In this document: positions 52,039 to 61,326 of the stretch, in pieces
Position numbering within the stretch: position 1 is the first letter of the stretch
Layout of the letters: each line of letters starts with the position of its first letter
From: Dysosmobacter acutus
GTDB taxonomy: Bacteria; Bacillota; Clostridia; Oscillospirales; Oscillospiraceae
NCBI RefSeq assembly: GCF_018919205.1
Contig: NZ_JAHLQN010000001.1
Span: 1,984,001-2,048,000 of the forward strand
Direction: 5' to 3'
Length of the DNA stretch: 64,000 bases
Notes under the pieces: model-generated
Told to the model about the DNA's origin: nothing
Databases searched by the model: none
The model's input: the letters and a program-made list of their open reading frames with translations, nothing else
Program-made: the position numbers and the translations under genes

Positions 52039-52926
52039 TTGGCAGCGGATTATATCGCCGGATATCGCGACTATCTGACGGATGTCAAGCACTCCTCCGC
52101 CAATACGGTCAGTTCTTATCTGAGAGACGTCACCCAGTTTCACACCTATCTGGAGGACAACGGGCAGAGTGATTTCAAAAAGGTAAAGCCCGAGACCATT
52201 AAAACCTACATGACCTGGATGTTAGGAAAAGGGAAGTCCGCCACCTCCGTCACCCGGTCGGTGGCGTCGCTGAAGTCCTTTTACGGCTACATGGTCAGCT
52301 ATGGCTTCATGAAGACCTCTCCTGCAAAGGGAGTGGCTGCGGCCAAGGTGGAGCGCAAATATCCCCAGATCCTCACAAGCAAAGAGGTAGAGCTCTTTTT
52401 GGAGCAGCCCCAATGTGTGGATGCCAAAGGGTACCGGGATCACGCCATGCTGGAGCTGCTGTACGCGACCGGCATTCGGGTCAGCGAGCTGATCTCGCTG
52501 AACTTAGAGGACCTGAATCTGGCCGCCGGGCTGGTACACTGTGCAAGCAAGGGAAAAGAGCGGATCATCCCGCTGTACCACACTGCGGTAAAGGCGTTGC
52601 AGGACTATGTTAAGGACATACGCCCCCAGATCATCTCCGACGCCGACGAACGTGCCCTGTTTGTGAATATGAACGGCGAGCGCATGAGCAGGCAGGGATT
52701 CTGGAAGATCATCAAATACTATCAGGAGAAAGCCGGCATTGAGAAGGACATCACCCCTCATACGCTGCGCCACTCCTTTGCAGCCCATCTGCTGGAAAAC
52801 GGCGCAGACCTCCGGTCCATCCAGGAGATGCTGGGCCACGCGGACATCTCCTCCACCCAGATTTACACCCATATGGTGAAAAAGCAGCTGAAGGACGTAT
52901 ACAACAAGGCCCATCCCCGGGCATAG
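52039..52926 (+). CDS. xerD: Tyrosine recombinase XerD
   Basis: A 295-aa recombinase with all catalytic residues: Arg147 (TGIRVSE), Lys171, His241-x-x-Arg244 (HTLRHS), His267 (LGHADI) and nucleophile Tyr276 (IYTH). N-terminal SAM-like domain is intact. It resolves chromosome dimers at dif with XerC. TTG start after AGGAGGAG. The linkage to spoIIM and the core context favour XerD over a phage integrase. Confidence 0.92.
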   Translation: MAADYIAGYRDYLTDVKHSSANTVSSYLRDVTQFHTYLEDNGQSDFKKVKPETIKTYMTWMLGKGKSATSVTRSVASLKSFYGYMVSYGFMKTSPAKGVAAAKVERKYPQILTSKEVELFLEQPQCVDAKGYRDHAMLELLYATGIRVSELISLNLEDLNLAAGLVHCASKGKERIIPLYHTAVKALQDYVKDIRPQIISDADERALFVNMNGERMSRQGFWKIIKYYQEKAGIEKDITPHTLRHSFAAHLLENGADLRSIQEMLGHADISSTQIYTHMVKKQLKDVYNKAHPRA

Positions 52927-52930
52927 TCCA

Positions 52931-52963
52931 ACCGACGCGGCAGATTGCCGCGCCGGTTTTTTT
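52931..52963 (+). terminator. Terminator after xerD
   Basis: A 12-bp stem with one mismatch, ACCGACGCGGCA (52931-52942) with TGCCGCGCCGGT (52946-52957), then T7. Confidence 0.9.
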
Positions 52964-53038
52964 GTGAAAATTTTTTTGGAAGCCTGCAATCAAAACAGGC
53001 CGATGGAGACTCTAAGAGGTAAAGAGAGGAGGGAGCGG

Positions 53039-53527
53039 ATGGAGCAGATGGAGTTTGCCGGACGGGTGGAGTGCATCCGGGAGCGGCTCTACCGTACGGC
53101 ATATCTGTACCTTGGCAGCCAGGCCGACGCCATGGAGGCGGTGGATGAAAGCGTCTACCAGGGGCTGCGGGCACTAAAGAAACTGCGTCAGCCGGAGTTT
53201 TTCGAAACCTGGCTCACCCGCATTCTGATCAATCAATGCAAAAAGGAGCTGCGTCGGAGAAAGCGTATGAGTCCGGAGGAGACGCTGCCGGAGGCGGCAT
53301 CGGAACAATATGACGCACTACCGCTCCGGGAAGCCATCGGCCGTCTGCCGGAGGAGCTGCGCAGCCTCGTGATCCTGCGGTATTTCGGCGGCTACACCCT
53401 GCAGGAGACGGCCCTGAGCCTGGGAATTCCCCAGGGTACCGCATCCACAAGACAGCGCAGGGCACTGAGCCTTCTGCGCCTGGAGTTGGGAGAGGAGGAA
53501 CACAATGAACCGAAAAGAGGAGTATAG
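53039..53527 (+). CDS. ECF-type RNA polymerase sigma factor
   Basis: A 162-aa protein. Region 2 spans YRTAYLYLGSQADAMEAVDESVYQGLRALKKLRQPEFFETWLTRILINQC and region 4 covers LPEELRSLVILRYFGGYTLQETALSLGIPQGTASTRQRRAL. ATG 53039 follows AGGAGGGAG. The gene overlaps the DUF4179 gene, which likely encodes its anti-sigma factor. Targets unknown. Confidence 0.9.
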   Translation: MEQMEFAGRVECIRERLYRTAYLYLGSQADAMEAVDESVYQGLRALKKLRQPEFFETWLTRILINQCKKELRRRKRMSPEETLPEAASEQYDALPLREAIGRLPEELRSLVILRYFGGYTLQETALSLGIPQGTASTRQRRALSLLRLELGEEEHNEPKRGV

Positions 53528-54872
53528 CAAGTTGATGGAGGAGGTCAGTCAGGTTCCGCCAGAGCTTGCCTACACCGTACAGCGGGCCCAGGCCCGTCTG
53601 CGAACCAGGAAGCGTCTGCGCAAATTCCTGGGCGTGCCGGTGGGCAGCGTCCTGGTGTTCTTGGTCAGCTTTACGCTTCTGGTGAACCTGCTGCCAACCT
53701 TTGCCTACGCCTGCGGCCGGGTGCCGGTGCTGCGGGAACTGGCCAAGGCCGTGTCCTGGTCAGCCTCCCTCAGCGCGGCGGTGGAACACGAATATGTGCA
53801 GCCCATTGAGCAGGAACAGACGGAAAACAACGTCACCGCCCGGGTGGAGTACGTCATTGTGGATCAAAAACAGCTGATCATCTTCTACAGCCTGGACTCC
53901 GGGCTCTATGAGCATCTGGAGATCATGCCGGAGCTCCACAGCCTGAGCGGCGAACCCATGGAGGGATTCAGCCTGATGTACGGCGACTACGGCGTTCCCA
54001 ACGGGGAGCTCAATTACCTGACGGCGGACTTTGAGAACAGCATGCCGGACGGCTTGCAGCTTAAAATGCAGGTGGCGGATTACAGCCACGAAATGGACTA
54101 CAAGGAACCCGAAGAGAGCGGCATTCTGGCTCATCCGGAACATGAGGAGATGGAGTACGTGGCGGAATTCACTTTCTCCCTCCACTTTGACTCCTACTAT
54201 ACGGCTCAGGGCGACCGGATTGCCGTGGATCAGGACTTTGAGATAGACGGTCAGACTCTGACGCTTCAGGAGGCTGAGATATACCCCACCCATATCCGGC
54301 TGAATTTCACGGACGATCCGGAGAACACGGCCTGGCTCAAGGATTTGGAGTTCTATCTGGAAAATGAGGAGGGCCAGCGTTTTGATCCCGTTTCCAACGG
54401 CGTGACCGCCACCGGCAGGGCGGACTCCCCCATGATGGACTCCTTCCGGGTGGAAAGCAGTTTTTTTGCAAGCAGCAAGCATCTGACGCTGCACATCACT
54501 GGGGCGACATGGCTGGATAAGGAGCGGGAAAAAGTGGAGCTGAACCTGCGGGAGTGCACAGCGGAGTTCCTGCCTCAAGGCGTGGAATTCATCCGCTCGG
54601 AGGAGATGAAAAACGGATGGATTCTGACGTTCCGGGCGCCGAAACGGGAGGAGAGCGCCTTCTACCAGCTCTGGAGCCAGACCTTCTATGACGCGCAGGG
54701 CCATTCGTATGAGATTCGCTCTTGGAGCACTGGGATCGACCCGGAGGGCGGGGAGGACACCTTCAGCCAGGAGTTTCCCCTGGTGGGCTATACGGAGGGT
54801 TCGGTTTGGCTGGAACCCGCCTTCACCAGGATGGAGACCCTTACTCTGCCGGTTGCCGTGGATATTCGATAG
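53505..54872 (+). CDS. DUF4179 domain anti-sigma-like protein
   Basis: A 455-aa single-pass protein: a short cytosolic part (1-45, likely sigma-binding), a membrane helix (VGSVLVFLVSFTLLVNLLPTFA, about 47-68) and a large exported domain of about 380 residues of unknown sensor function. DUF4179 proteins commonly sit beside ECF sigma factors. The 23-nt overlap with the sigma gene supports a cognate pair. Confidence 0.88.
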   Translation: MNRKEEYSKLMEEVSQVPPELAYTVQRAQARLRTRKRLRKFLGVPVGSVLVFLVSFTLLVNLLPTFAYACGRVPVLRELAKAVSWSASLSAAVEHEYVQPIEQEQTENNVTARVEYVIVDQKQLIIFYSLDSGLYEHLEIMPELHSLSGEPMEGFSLMYGDYGVPNGELNYLTADFENSMPDGLQLKMQVADYSHEMDYKEPEESGILAHPEHEEMEYVAEFTFSLHFDSYYTAQGDRIAVDQDFEIDGQTLTLQEAEIYPTHIRLNFTDDPENTAWLKDLEFYLENEEGQRFDPVSNGVTATGRADSPMMDSFRVESSFFASSKHLTLHITGATWLDKEREKVELNLRECTAEFLPQGVEFIRSEEMKNGWILTFRAPKREESAFYQLWSQTFYDAQGHSYEIRSWSTGIDPEGGEDTFSQEFPLVGYTEGSVWLEPAFTRMETLTLPVAVDIR

Positions 54873-54912
54873 AAAAAGGGACCTCCGGCCAATTGGCCGG
54901 AGGTCCCTTTTT
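54873..54912. terminator. Perfect 18-bp terminator
   Basis: AAAAAGGGACCTCCGGCC (54873-54890), loop AATT, and its exact complement (54895-54912) ending T5. It starts at the stop codon of the DUF4179 gene. Confidence 0.93.
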
Positions 54913-54915
54913 CGG

Positions 54916-54944
54916 TTGCATCCGGAGAAGGGATTTGATATAAT
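54916..54944 (+). promoter_or_regulatory. Sigma-A promoter of ruvCAB
   Basis: TTGCAT (54916-54921), 17-nt spacer, TATAAT (54939-54944), 29 nt before the ruvC ATG. It lies right after the terminator. Confidence 0.8.
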
Positions 54945-54973
54945 TATGATAATTTGGGGTGGAGGCGCGCAGC

Positions 54974-55483
54974 ATGCTGATTTTGGGGATCGATCCCGGT
55001 ATTGCCACCATTGGGTTTGGTCTGGTGGCATCTGACAGGGGACAGGTGAAAATGGTGCGCTACGGTGTGATCACCACGCCAGCCGGCCTGCCGCTTTCCA
55101 AGCGGCTCTTCCAGATTGAATCGGATATGGAGACGCTGATCGGCCAGCTGCATCCGGACGCCGTCTCTGTGGAAGAGCTTTTTTTCAACAACAACATCAC
55201 CACTGGAATCGCCGTGGCCCATGGCCGCGGCGTGATCCTGTACGCAGCGGAAAAGTGCGGCATTCCTCTTTTTGAGTATACCCCCTCCCAGGTCAAGCAG
55301 GCGGTGGTGGGATACGGCAAGGCGGAAAAGCGGCAGGTGATGGATATGACCCGGCGGCTGCTGAAGTTGGACGCGGTCCCCCGGCCGGACGACGCGGCCG
55401 ACGCGCTGGCACTGGCCATCTGCCACGCCCGCAGCGCCACGTCTCTTTTGAAACAGAACCCGGAGGCAAAGTCCACGGTTTAA
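54974..55483 (+). CDS. ruvC: Holliday junction resolvase RuvC
   Basis: A 169-aa RNase H-fold nuclease: catalytic Asp7 in GIDPGIATIGFG, Glu in SVEELFFNNN, and the late acidic residues in RPDDAADALALAICH. It cuts Holliday junctions branch-migrated by RuvAB. ATG 54974 follows GGTGGAGG. Its stop is 10 nt before ruvA. Confidence 0.96.
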   Translation: MLILGIDPGIATIGFGLVASDRGQVKMVRYGVITTPAGLPLSKRLFQIESDMETLIGQLHPDAVSVEELFFNNNITTGIAVAHGRGVILYAAEKCGIPLFEYTPSQVKQAVVGYGKAEKRQVMDMTRRLLKLDAVPRPDDAADALALAICHARSATSLLKQNPEAKSTV

Positions 55484-55493
55484 GGAGTCTTGT

Positions 55494-56084
55494 ATGTTTT
55501 ATTATCTGGACGGCACGGTGGCGGAGCTGCAGCCCTACCTGGCGGTGATCGACTGCGGCGGGGTGGGGTATGCCTGCATGACCACCAACAATACGCTCTC
55601 CGCTTTGAAAAAGGGAGAGAGGGCCCGGCTCTATACCTACCTCCATGTGGGGGAGAATGTGTTCGGTCTCTACGGCTTTAGGACCCAGAGCGAGCTGAAC
55701 AGCTTCAAAATGCTGATCAGCGTCTCGGGCGTGGGGCCCAAGGCGGCATTGGCCATCTTGTCGGTGGGTACGCCGGAGACTCTTGCCATGGCCATTGTCA
55801 CCGGCGACGAAAAGGCGTTGACCGTGGCCCCGGGAATCGGCAAGAAGATCGCCCAGCGCATCATCCTGGAGCTGAAGGACAAGATCGCAAAGGAGCAGTC
55901 CGGCGCGCCCGTGGGCGGGGTGAGCACGGGTGCCTTTTCCTCCAAGGCAGCGGAGGCGGCGGCGGCTCTTGCGGTGCTGGGTTATTCCAGCCAAGAGGTG
56001 TCCGCGGCCATGAAGGGGATCGACGTGGAGTCTTTGCCGCTGGAGGAGATCATCCGCGCCTGCCTTAAAAAGATGGTGAAGTGA
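55494..56084 (+). CDS. ruvA: Holliday junction DNA helicase subunit RuvA
   Basis: A 196-aa protein with the OB-like N-terminal domain ([26 protein letters not shown]), two helix-hairpin-helix motifs ([33 protein letters not shown]) and a C-terminal RuvB-binding helix bundle. It binds four-way junctions as a tetramer. Confidence 0.97.
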   Translation: MFYYLDGTVAELQPYLAVIDCGGVGYACMTTNNTLSALKKGERARLYTYLHVGENVFGLYGFRTQSELNSFKMLISVSGVGPKAALAILSVGTPETLAMAIVTGDEKALTVAPGIGKKIAQRIILELKDKIAKEQSGAPVGGVSTGAFSSKAAEAAAALAVLGYSSQEVSAAMKGIDVESLPLEEIIRACLKKMVK

Positions 56085-56112
56085 TGGGCTTCAGCCTGAA
56101 AGGGATGAGCAA

Positions 56113-57177
56113 TTGAGCATTGATTTTGGTAACGACATCTACGAAGAGCCGCTGGTCACCACCTCCTTTTTGCAGGAGGACGCCAGCGAAGGGTCTTTGC
56201 GCCCCAAAAGCTTAAAAGAATACATCGGCCAGGAAAAGGCCAAGGAAAACCTCTCCGTTTTCATCGAGGCGGCCCGCCGGCGCACGGAGTCCCTGGACCA
56301 TGTGCTGCTCCACGGCCCGCCCGGCCTGGGCAAGACCACCCTTGCCGGCATCATCGCGGCGGAGATGGGCGTTAACATCCGCATCACCTCCGGCCCTGCC
56401 ATCGAAAAGCCGGGAGATTTGGCGGCGCTGCTGACCAATTTGAATGAAAATGACATCCTCTTTGTGGATGAGATCCACCGGCTGAACCGGTCGGTGGAGG
56501 AGATTCTATATCCCGCCATGGAGGACTTTGCCATCGACATCATCGTGGGCAAGGGCCCCTCGGCCAACTCCATCCGGCTGGATCTGCCCAGGTTTACGCT
56601 CATCGGCGCCACCACCCGGGCGGGTCAGCTCTCCGCGCCGCTCAGGGACCGTTTCGGCGTCACGCTGCGGCTGGAGCTCTACACGCCGGAGGAGCTCACT
56701 CAGATCGTGACGCGCAGCGCCGGGATTTTGAACGTGCCTATCCAGTTGGAGGGCGCGCTGGAGATTGCCAGACGCTCCCGGGGGACGCCCCGCATCGCCA
56801 ACCGGATGCTGCGCCGGGTACGTGATTTTGCCGAGGTGCGGGCCGACGGCACCATCACAAGAGACGTGGCGGACCTGGCCCTTTCCGCGCTGGAGATCGA
56901 CTATTTGGGGCTGGACCCCATCGACCGGCGGATGCTGCGGGCCATCATGGAGAACTACGGCGGCGGCCCGGTGGGGCTGGAGACGCTGGCCGCCACCATC
57001 GGCGAGGAGTCCATCACCCTGGAGGACGTCTACGAGCCCTATCTGATGCAGCTTGGATTCCTCACCAGAACGCCCCGGGGCCGTTGCGTGACCCAAAAGG
57101 CCTATCAGCACCTCCATGTTTCCATCCCCGGCGGCGCCGCGCCTGCGTCGCCCATGGACCAGTTGACGCTGGAATGA
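56113..57177 (+). CDS. ruvB: Holliday junction DNA helicase subunit RuvB
   Basis: A 354-aa AAA+ motor: Walker A GPPGLGKT (about 68-75), Walker [10 protein letters not shown], sensor GATTRAG, arginine finger region LRDRFG and C-terminal winged helix. The TTG start has AAAGGG upstream. The stop overlaps the following ATPase gene by 4 nt. Confidence 0.97.
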   Translation: MSIDFGNDIYEEPLVTTSFLQEDASEGSLRPKSLKEYIGQEKAKENLSVFIEAARRRTESLDHVLLHGPPGLGKTTLAGIIAAEMGVNIRITSGPAIEKPGDLAALLTNLNENDILFVDEIHRLNRSVEEILYPAMEDFAIDIIVGKGPSANSIRLDLPRFTLIGATTRAGQLSAPLRDRFGVTLRLELYTPEELTQIVTRSAGILNVPIQLEGALEIARRSRGTPRIANRMLRRVRDFAEVRADGTITRDVADLALSALEIDYLGLDPIDRRMLRAIMENYGGGPVGLETLAATIGEESITLEDVYEPYLMQLGFLTRTPRGRCVTQKAYQHLHVSIPGGAAPASPMDQLTLE

Positions 57178-57914
57178 ACTTTCTTGCCCAGATCAAGCTC
57201 CGGCGGGAACTGCCGGAGAATTCCTACCTGCGCGATCTTGCACCGGTGCGCTATTTGATGGAGGGCCATGTGCTGTCCTTTGAGTCCCCCGTGACTTTTT
57301 TCGTGGGAGAGAACGGCACAGGCAAGTCCACCCTCCTGGAGGCCATCGCAGTGGCCTGCGGCTTCAACGCCGAAGGCGGGACCCGGAACTTCCGCTTTTC
57401 CACCAACGACACTCACTCGGTGTTGGGAGAGTATCTGACCCCAGCCCGCAGGAGCTACCCCAAGGACGGGTTTTTCCTCCGGGCGGAGAGCTTTTACAAC
57501 GTGGCCACCAACATCGACCGGCTGGACGCCGAGCCCTCCTTCGGCCCGCGGCTCATCGACAGCTATGGCGGTGTATCGCTGCACTGTCAGTCCCACGGCG
57601 AGAGCTTTCTGGCCCTGGTGCAAAACCGGTTCCGGGGCGATGGGCTCTATTTGTTGGATGAACCGGAGGCGGCGCTGTCCCCCTCCAGGCTGATGGTGCT
57701 GTTGGCTGAGATGCACCGCCTGGTGGAGGCCGGCTCCCAGTTCGTGGTCGCTACCCATTCGCCGATTTTGATGGCCTACCCCGGCGCGCAGCTCTATGAG
57801 CTGAGCGGGGCAGGCATCCGGCAGGTGGCCTATCAGGAAACGGAGCACTATCAATTGACCAGGCAATTTTTAAATCATCCGGAGCAGATGCTGCATTATC
57901 TGCTGGAGAAATAG
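57174..57914 (+). CDS. Small AAA/ABC-type ATPase
   Basis: A 246-aa soluble ATPase: Walker A GENGTGKS (about 45-52), an ABC-signature region replaced by [17 protein letters not shown], Walker [15 protein letters not shown] and switch His in VATHSPIL. It resembles RecF/SMC-like predicted ATPases that carry out unknown tasks. ATG 57174 overlaps the ruvB stop, so it may be translated with the Holliday helicase, but a DNA repair role is only suggested. Confidence 0.82.
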   Translation: MNFLAQIKLRRELPENSYLRDLAPVRYLMEGHVLSFESPVTFFVGENGTGKSTLLEAIAVACGFNAEGGTRNFRFSTNDTHSVLGEYLTPARRSYPKDGFFLRAESFYNVATNIDRLDAEPSFGPRLIDSYGGVSLHCQSHGESFLALVQNRFRGDGLYLLDEPEAALSPSRLMVLLAEMHRLVEAGSQFVVATHSPILMAYPGAQLYELSGAGIRQVAYQETEHYQLTRQFLNHPEQMLHYLLEK

Positions 57915-57931
57915 GAAAGGAACTTCCTTGT

Positions 57932-59287
57932 ATGGGTAAATTATTTGGTACAGACGGAATCCGCGGCGTTGTGGGAGAAAATCTGACCGCTGATCTTGCG
58001 TTTCGGGTGGGGCAGGCTGTGGCAGTGGTCCTTGCGGAGGACCTGGGCCGCCGCCCGGTCATCACCATTGGCAAGGACACCCGAATCTCTTCCGACATGC
58101 TGGAGTCCGCGCTGATGGCCGGCATCTGCTCCGTGGGCGGGGACGTGAAGCCCCTTGGCACCATCCCCACGCCCGCCGTGGCCTTTTTGACGGTGCAGGA
58201 GCGCTCCGACGCGGGAATCGTGATCTCCGCGTCCCACAACCCCTATGAGCACAACGGGATCAAGGTCTTCAACGGCCAGGGGTATAAGCTGCCCGACGCA
58301 ACCGAGCTGCGGGTGGAGGAGAGGGTTCTCTCCGCTGCGCCCATGAAGCTGCGCACCCGGCAGGAGATCGGCCGCCGCCATCACGGTATGCGCCAGCTCA
58401 AGCGGGACTATATCGATTATTTGGCCTCCACCATCGAAAGCGACCTGGGCGGTCTGAAGATCCTGGTGGACTGCGCCAACGGAGCTGCCAGCGCCACCGC
58501 GCCCGAGCTCTTCGGCCGCTTTAAGGCCCATACGGATTTTATCCACCGGGACCCGGACGGAATCAACATCAACAGCCGCTGCGGTTCCACCCACCTGGAG
58601 GATCTCTGCCGCAGCGTGGTGTCCGGCGGATACAACGTGGGCGTGGCCTTTGACGGCGATGCGGACCGCTGTCTGATGGTGGATGAGACCGGAGGCGTCA
58701 TCGACGGGGACAAAGTGATTGCCGCGTGCGCCGCGGATATGAAGCGCAGGGGAAAGCTCAACGGGAATACCGTGGTGGCCACGGTGATGTCCAACCTTGG
58801 GCTCCACGAGTTCTGCAAAAGCAGCGGCATTGAGCTGATCTGCACCGGTGTTGGAGACCGGAACGTGCTGGAAAAGATGCTGGAATGCGACTACCGCATC
58901 GGCGGAGAGCAGTCCGGTCACACCATCTTTACCGAGTTTGCAACCACCGGGGACGGGGAACTGACGGCGCTTCAGTTTTTGCAGATTCTCAGTGATTGCG
59001 GGAAGAGCGCCTCAGCACTCACCTTGGGATGCCCTCAGTATCCCCAGGTGCTGCACAATGTGGAAGTGCCTCACTCCGGCGGTGTGAAAGAGCAGATTAT
59101 GGCGTCCGGGGCGTTGAGGGAGGCCGTTGCGGAGGAGGAAAAGCGCCTGGCTGGAGCGGGGCGCGTCCTGGTGCGCGCATCCGGTACCGAAGCGCTGATT
59201 CGGGTCATGGTGGAGGCAAAAACAGAGTCGGAAGCGGAAAAATGTGCAATGAACTTGGTGGATTTTATAAAATCACTAAAATTTTAA
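57932..59287 (+). CDS. glmM: Phosphoglucosamine mutase
   Basis: A 451-aa enzyme turning glucosamine-6-P to glucosamine-1-P for UDP-GlcNAc. The active Ser lies in SASHNP (Ser101), metal loop in DGDADR (about 243), sugar motif GEQSGH and phosphate motif RASGTE. GKLFGTDGIRG opens the protein. It feeds the murB pathway upstream. Confidence 0.96.
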   Translation: MGKLFGTDGIRGVVGENLTADLAFRVGQAVAVVLAEDLGRRPVITIGKDTRISSDMLESALMAGICSVGGDVKPLGTIPTPAVAFLTVQERSDAGIVISASHNPYEHNGIKVFNGQGYKLPDATELRVEERVLSAAPMKLRTRQEIGRRHHGMRQLKRDYIDYLASTIESDLGGLKILVDCANGAASATAPELFGRFKAHTDFIHRDPDGININSRCGSTHLEDLCRSVVSGGYNVGVAFDGDADRCLMVDETGGVIDGDKVIAACAADMKRRGKLNGNTVVATVMSNLGLHEFCKSSGIELICTGVGDRNVLEKMLECDYRIGGEQSGHTIFTEFATTGDGELTALQFLQILSDCGKSASALTLGCPQYPQVLHNVEVPHSGGVKEQIMASGALREAVAEEEKRLAGAGRVLVRASGTEALIRVMVEAKTESEAEKCAMNLVDFIKSLKF

Positions 59288-59317
59288 CAAATCGAGCTTG
59301 TAAATTTGATAATTTGC

Positions 59318-59347
59318 TTGACATTTTTACCGGAAGACAGGTATAAT
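59318..59347 (+). promoter_or_regulatory. Strong promoter of sigH, start at the initiation codon
   Basis: TTGACA (59318-59323), 18-nt spacer and TATAAT (59342-59347). RNA should start near 59354, within or next to ATG 59353-59355, leaving essentially no leader. Confidence 0.7.
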
Positions 59348-59352
59348 ACGTT

Positions 59353-59988
59353 ATGTACAAATGCAATGAGAAAACCAATCCCCCCTTTGAACGTCTGACA
59401 GATGAAGAGCTTTGTGCTCTGGCCGCCGCGGGCAGCCGGGAGGCGGAGGAGATCTTGGTGACAAGATACAACCGTCTGGTACGCACATGTGCCCGCCCTT
59501 ATTTTCTAATCGGTGGGGACAGCGAGGACTTAACCCAGGAGGGAATGGTAGGTCTCATTAAAGCGGTCCGGGAATATGATGGTGCCAAAGAGGCGTCTTT
59601 TCGGACTTTTGCAGAAATCTGTATACGAAATCGGCTGTATTCGGTTTTGCGCGCTGCAACAAGAGACAAACACTCCCCGCTGAATCAGTCGGTTCCATTG
59701 GATACACCCTTCTTTGAGAGTAATTCCTACACCGCGGCTACCCGGAATATGGCACAGCGCAATCCTGAAGAGTATATCATCGACAGGGAACACGCAGAAA
59801 GCGTATTGTCCGGCGTCCGAAAGCAGTTGTCCGAGTTCGAAACGAAGATTTTAGGGTATTATTTAGATGGTCTTTCGTGTCGGGAGATTGCCGAATCAGT
59901 AGGCAAATCCCCCAAATCTGTGGACAACGCTGTGCAGCGCGTCCGGCGCAAGGTTGCGCAATATTCCGGCGAGATCAGCAAAAGCTGA
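59353..59988 (+). CDS. sigH: RNA polymerase sigma factor SigH (Spo0H)
   Basis: A 211-aa sigma-70 family protein. YFLIGGDSEDLTQEGMVGLIKAVREYD and ASFRTFAEICIRNRLYSVLRAATRDKHSPLNQSVPLD match SigH. Region 4 ends with YYLDGLSCREIAESVGKSPKSVDNAVQRVRRK. In B. subtilis it directs entry into sporulation. Start is ATG 59353. No Shine-Dalgarno sequence precedes it because the -10 box sits there. The next gene lies 39 nt away. Confidence 0.93.
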   Translation: MYKCNEKTNPPFERLTDEELCALAAAGSREAEEILVTRYNRLVRTCARPYFLIGGDSEDLTQEGMVGLIKAVREYDGAKEASFRTFAEICIRNRLYSVLRAATRDKHSPLNQSVPLDTPFFESNSYTAATRNMAQRNPEEYIIDREHAESVLSGVRKQLSEFETKILGYYLDGLSCREIAESVGKSPKSVDNAVQRVRRKVAQYSGEISKS

Positions 59989-60027
59989 ACGCAATATATT
60001 TTTTCTATCAAAGAGAGGGTAAAGATC

Positions 60028-60309
60028 ATGTACGAAGACAAGACTTTAGTGTGCAAAGAGTGTGGCCAGGAGTTCGTGTTCACCGCTGGCGAGCAGGAGT
60101 TCTATGCAGAGAGAGGCTTCCAGAACGAGCCCCAGCGCTGCAAGTCCTGCCGTGATGCCCGCAAGAACGCTGCCCGTGGTCCCCGTGAGTATTTCACCGC
60201 TGTTTGCGCAGCTTGCGGCGGCGAGGCCAGAGTTCCTTTCGAGCCCAAGTCTGACCGTCCTGTTTACTGCAGCGAGTGCTTCGCCAAGATGCGCGAGCAG
60301 AACGCCTAA
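60028..60309 (+). CDS. Zinc-ribbon domain protein
   Basis: A 93-aa protein with four CxxC pairs: CKEC, CKSC, CAAC and CSEC at about 9, 38, 67 and 82, suggesting two zinc ribbons. The family is common in Clostridia, and the cognate function is unknown. ATG 60028 follows AGAGAGGGT. It may share the sigH message and is followed by a strong terminator. Confidence 0.9.
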   Translation: MYEDKTLVCKECGQEFVFTAGEQEFYAERGFQNEPQRCKSCRDARKNAARGPREYFTAVCAACGGEARVPFEPKSDRPVYCSECFAKMREQNA

Positions 60310-60337
60310 GCAGAGCAGCGACTCAACTTTGCTGTTG

Positions 60338-60370
60338 AAAAAGCGTCCGCCAACAGGCGGACGCTTTTTT
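60338..60370 (+). terminator. Terminator after the zinc-ribbon gene
   Basis: AAAAAGCGTCCGCC (60338-60351), loop AACA, GGCGGACGCTTTTT (60356-60369). Confidence 0.93.
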
Positions 60371-60402
60371 TGAGATTTTGACAGTGTTCTCTCTATTTTC
60401 TA

Positions 60403-60431
60403 TTGAAATGGTACTGAGATCAGGGTATAAT
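60403..60431 (+). promoter_or_regulatory. Sigma-A promoter of the DUF1858 gene
   Basis: TTGAAA (60403-60408), 17-nt spacer, TATAAT (60426-60431), with a leader of about 53 nt. Confidence 0.7.
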
Positions 60432-60490
60432 AAATACGCAACAATTCTGCGCTGGCCGCGAATTGAATTTAAACTGGAGGATACACTTCT

Positions 60491-60700
60491 ATGGTTGAAA
60501 TTACGAAAGACACCATCATTGGTGATATTTTGGATGTAGCGCCTCAGACCGCTCCCATTTTCCTGTCCATCGGCATGCACTGCCTGGGCTGCCCCTCTTC
60601 CCGGGGTGAGACGGTGGAAGAAGCCTGCATGGTCCACGGAATCGATGTGGACAAGCTGCTGGCCCTGGTCAACGAGGAAGCCAACAAGGCCGCTGAATAA
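60491..60700 (+). CDS. DUF1858 / hybrid-cluster-associated redox disulfide domain protein
   Basis: A 69-aa protein starting EITKDTIIGDILDVAPQTAPIFLSIGMHCLGCPSSRGETVEEAC. The CLGC pair and following Cys are typical of DUF1858 / ScdA-N-like domains, thought to handle redox or Fe-S damage. It stands alone here with promoter and terminator. No hybrid cluster protein gene is in view. Confidence 0.9.
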   Translation: MVEITKDTIIGDILDVAPQTAPIFLSIGMHCLGCPSSRGETVEEACMVHGIDVDKLLALVNEEANKAAE

Positions 60701-60704
60701 CAGC

Positions 60705-60741
60705 AAGACGCATACGGGGCCACTCCCCGTATGCGTCTTCT
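60705..60741. terminator. Bidirectional terminator
   Basis: A perfect 15-bp stem AAGACGCATACGGGG (60705-60719) with its complement (60725-60739) and loop of 5. It serves the converging DUF1858 and thpR genes; T-runs are short. Confidence 0.8.
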
Positions 60742-60749
60742 ACCGATCA

Positions 60750-61259
60750 TCAGATGAGCTGCTGGCCGGCTACCTCCCGATAGATGAGCCTGCCGTCCCG
60801 GCGGAGGGATTCCATCAGGCTGATCCGTTCGATGGAACAGGTGGGCGGCCGCACTGTGATCTCGTCGGCCCGGAAGGCTCCATAGGGCCGGAATTGACGG
60901 CAGAGCGTCAGATGGGGCCGGTAGGGCCTTTGTTCCAGTTTGAATCCGGCCGCGCGGAATGACCCCTCCACCTGGCGCTGTAAACTCAGCAGGGCTGGGG
61001 ATGGGTCTACTCCCGCCCAGTATAGATCTCCAAAGGACCCAAGGCCGCCGATTGAAAGGGGAAAGGCCGTCCCTTGAACCATGGAAAGCGCCTGACGGGC
61101 CGCCTCCTCATTCCCGGTTTCCCCAATAAAGATCAAGGTGAGGTGAAGGTTTTCCGGCCGGGTAAAATTGCCCCGGCCCAGCTCTTTCATCCGGCTGACG
61201 GCGTTGAGCAGGGAGGACCTCACCGGGCAGGGAAGCTGGATAGCAACAAATAACCGCAT
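60750..61259 (-). CDS. thpR: RNA 2',3'-cyclic phosphodiesterase (2'-5' RNA ligase family)
   Basis: A 169-aa 2H phosphoesterase. The two HxT motifs, HLT at 39-41 and HLT at 116-118, are intact and properly spaced, and MRLFVAIQLP is the usual start. It probably opens 2',3'-cyclic phosphates on RNA ends. Divergent from trmK with 67 nt between starts. Confidence 0.9.
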   Translation of the reverse strand: MRLFVAIQLPCPVRSSLLNAVSRMKELGRGNFTRPENLHLTLIFIGETGNEEAARQALSMVQGTAFPLSIGGLGSFGDLYWAGVDPSPALLSLQRQVEGSFRAAGFKLEQRPYRPHLTLCRQFRPYGAFRADEITVRPPTCSIERISLMESLRRDGRLIYREVAGQQLI

Positions 61260-61326
61260 GCATATCTCTCCTTTTTCGTTATCTTACCCGCGCGGGGAGA
61301 GAATGTCAACGCGAAGGAGGGAAGGG

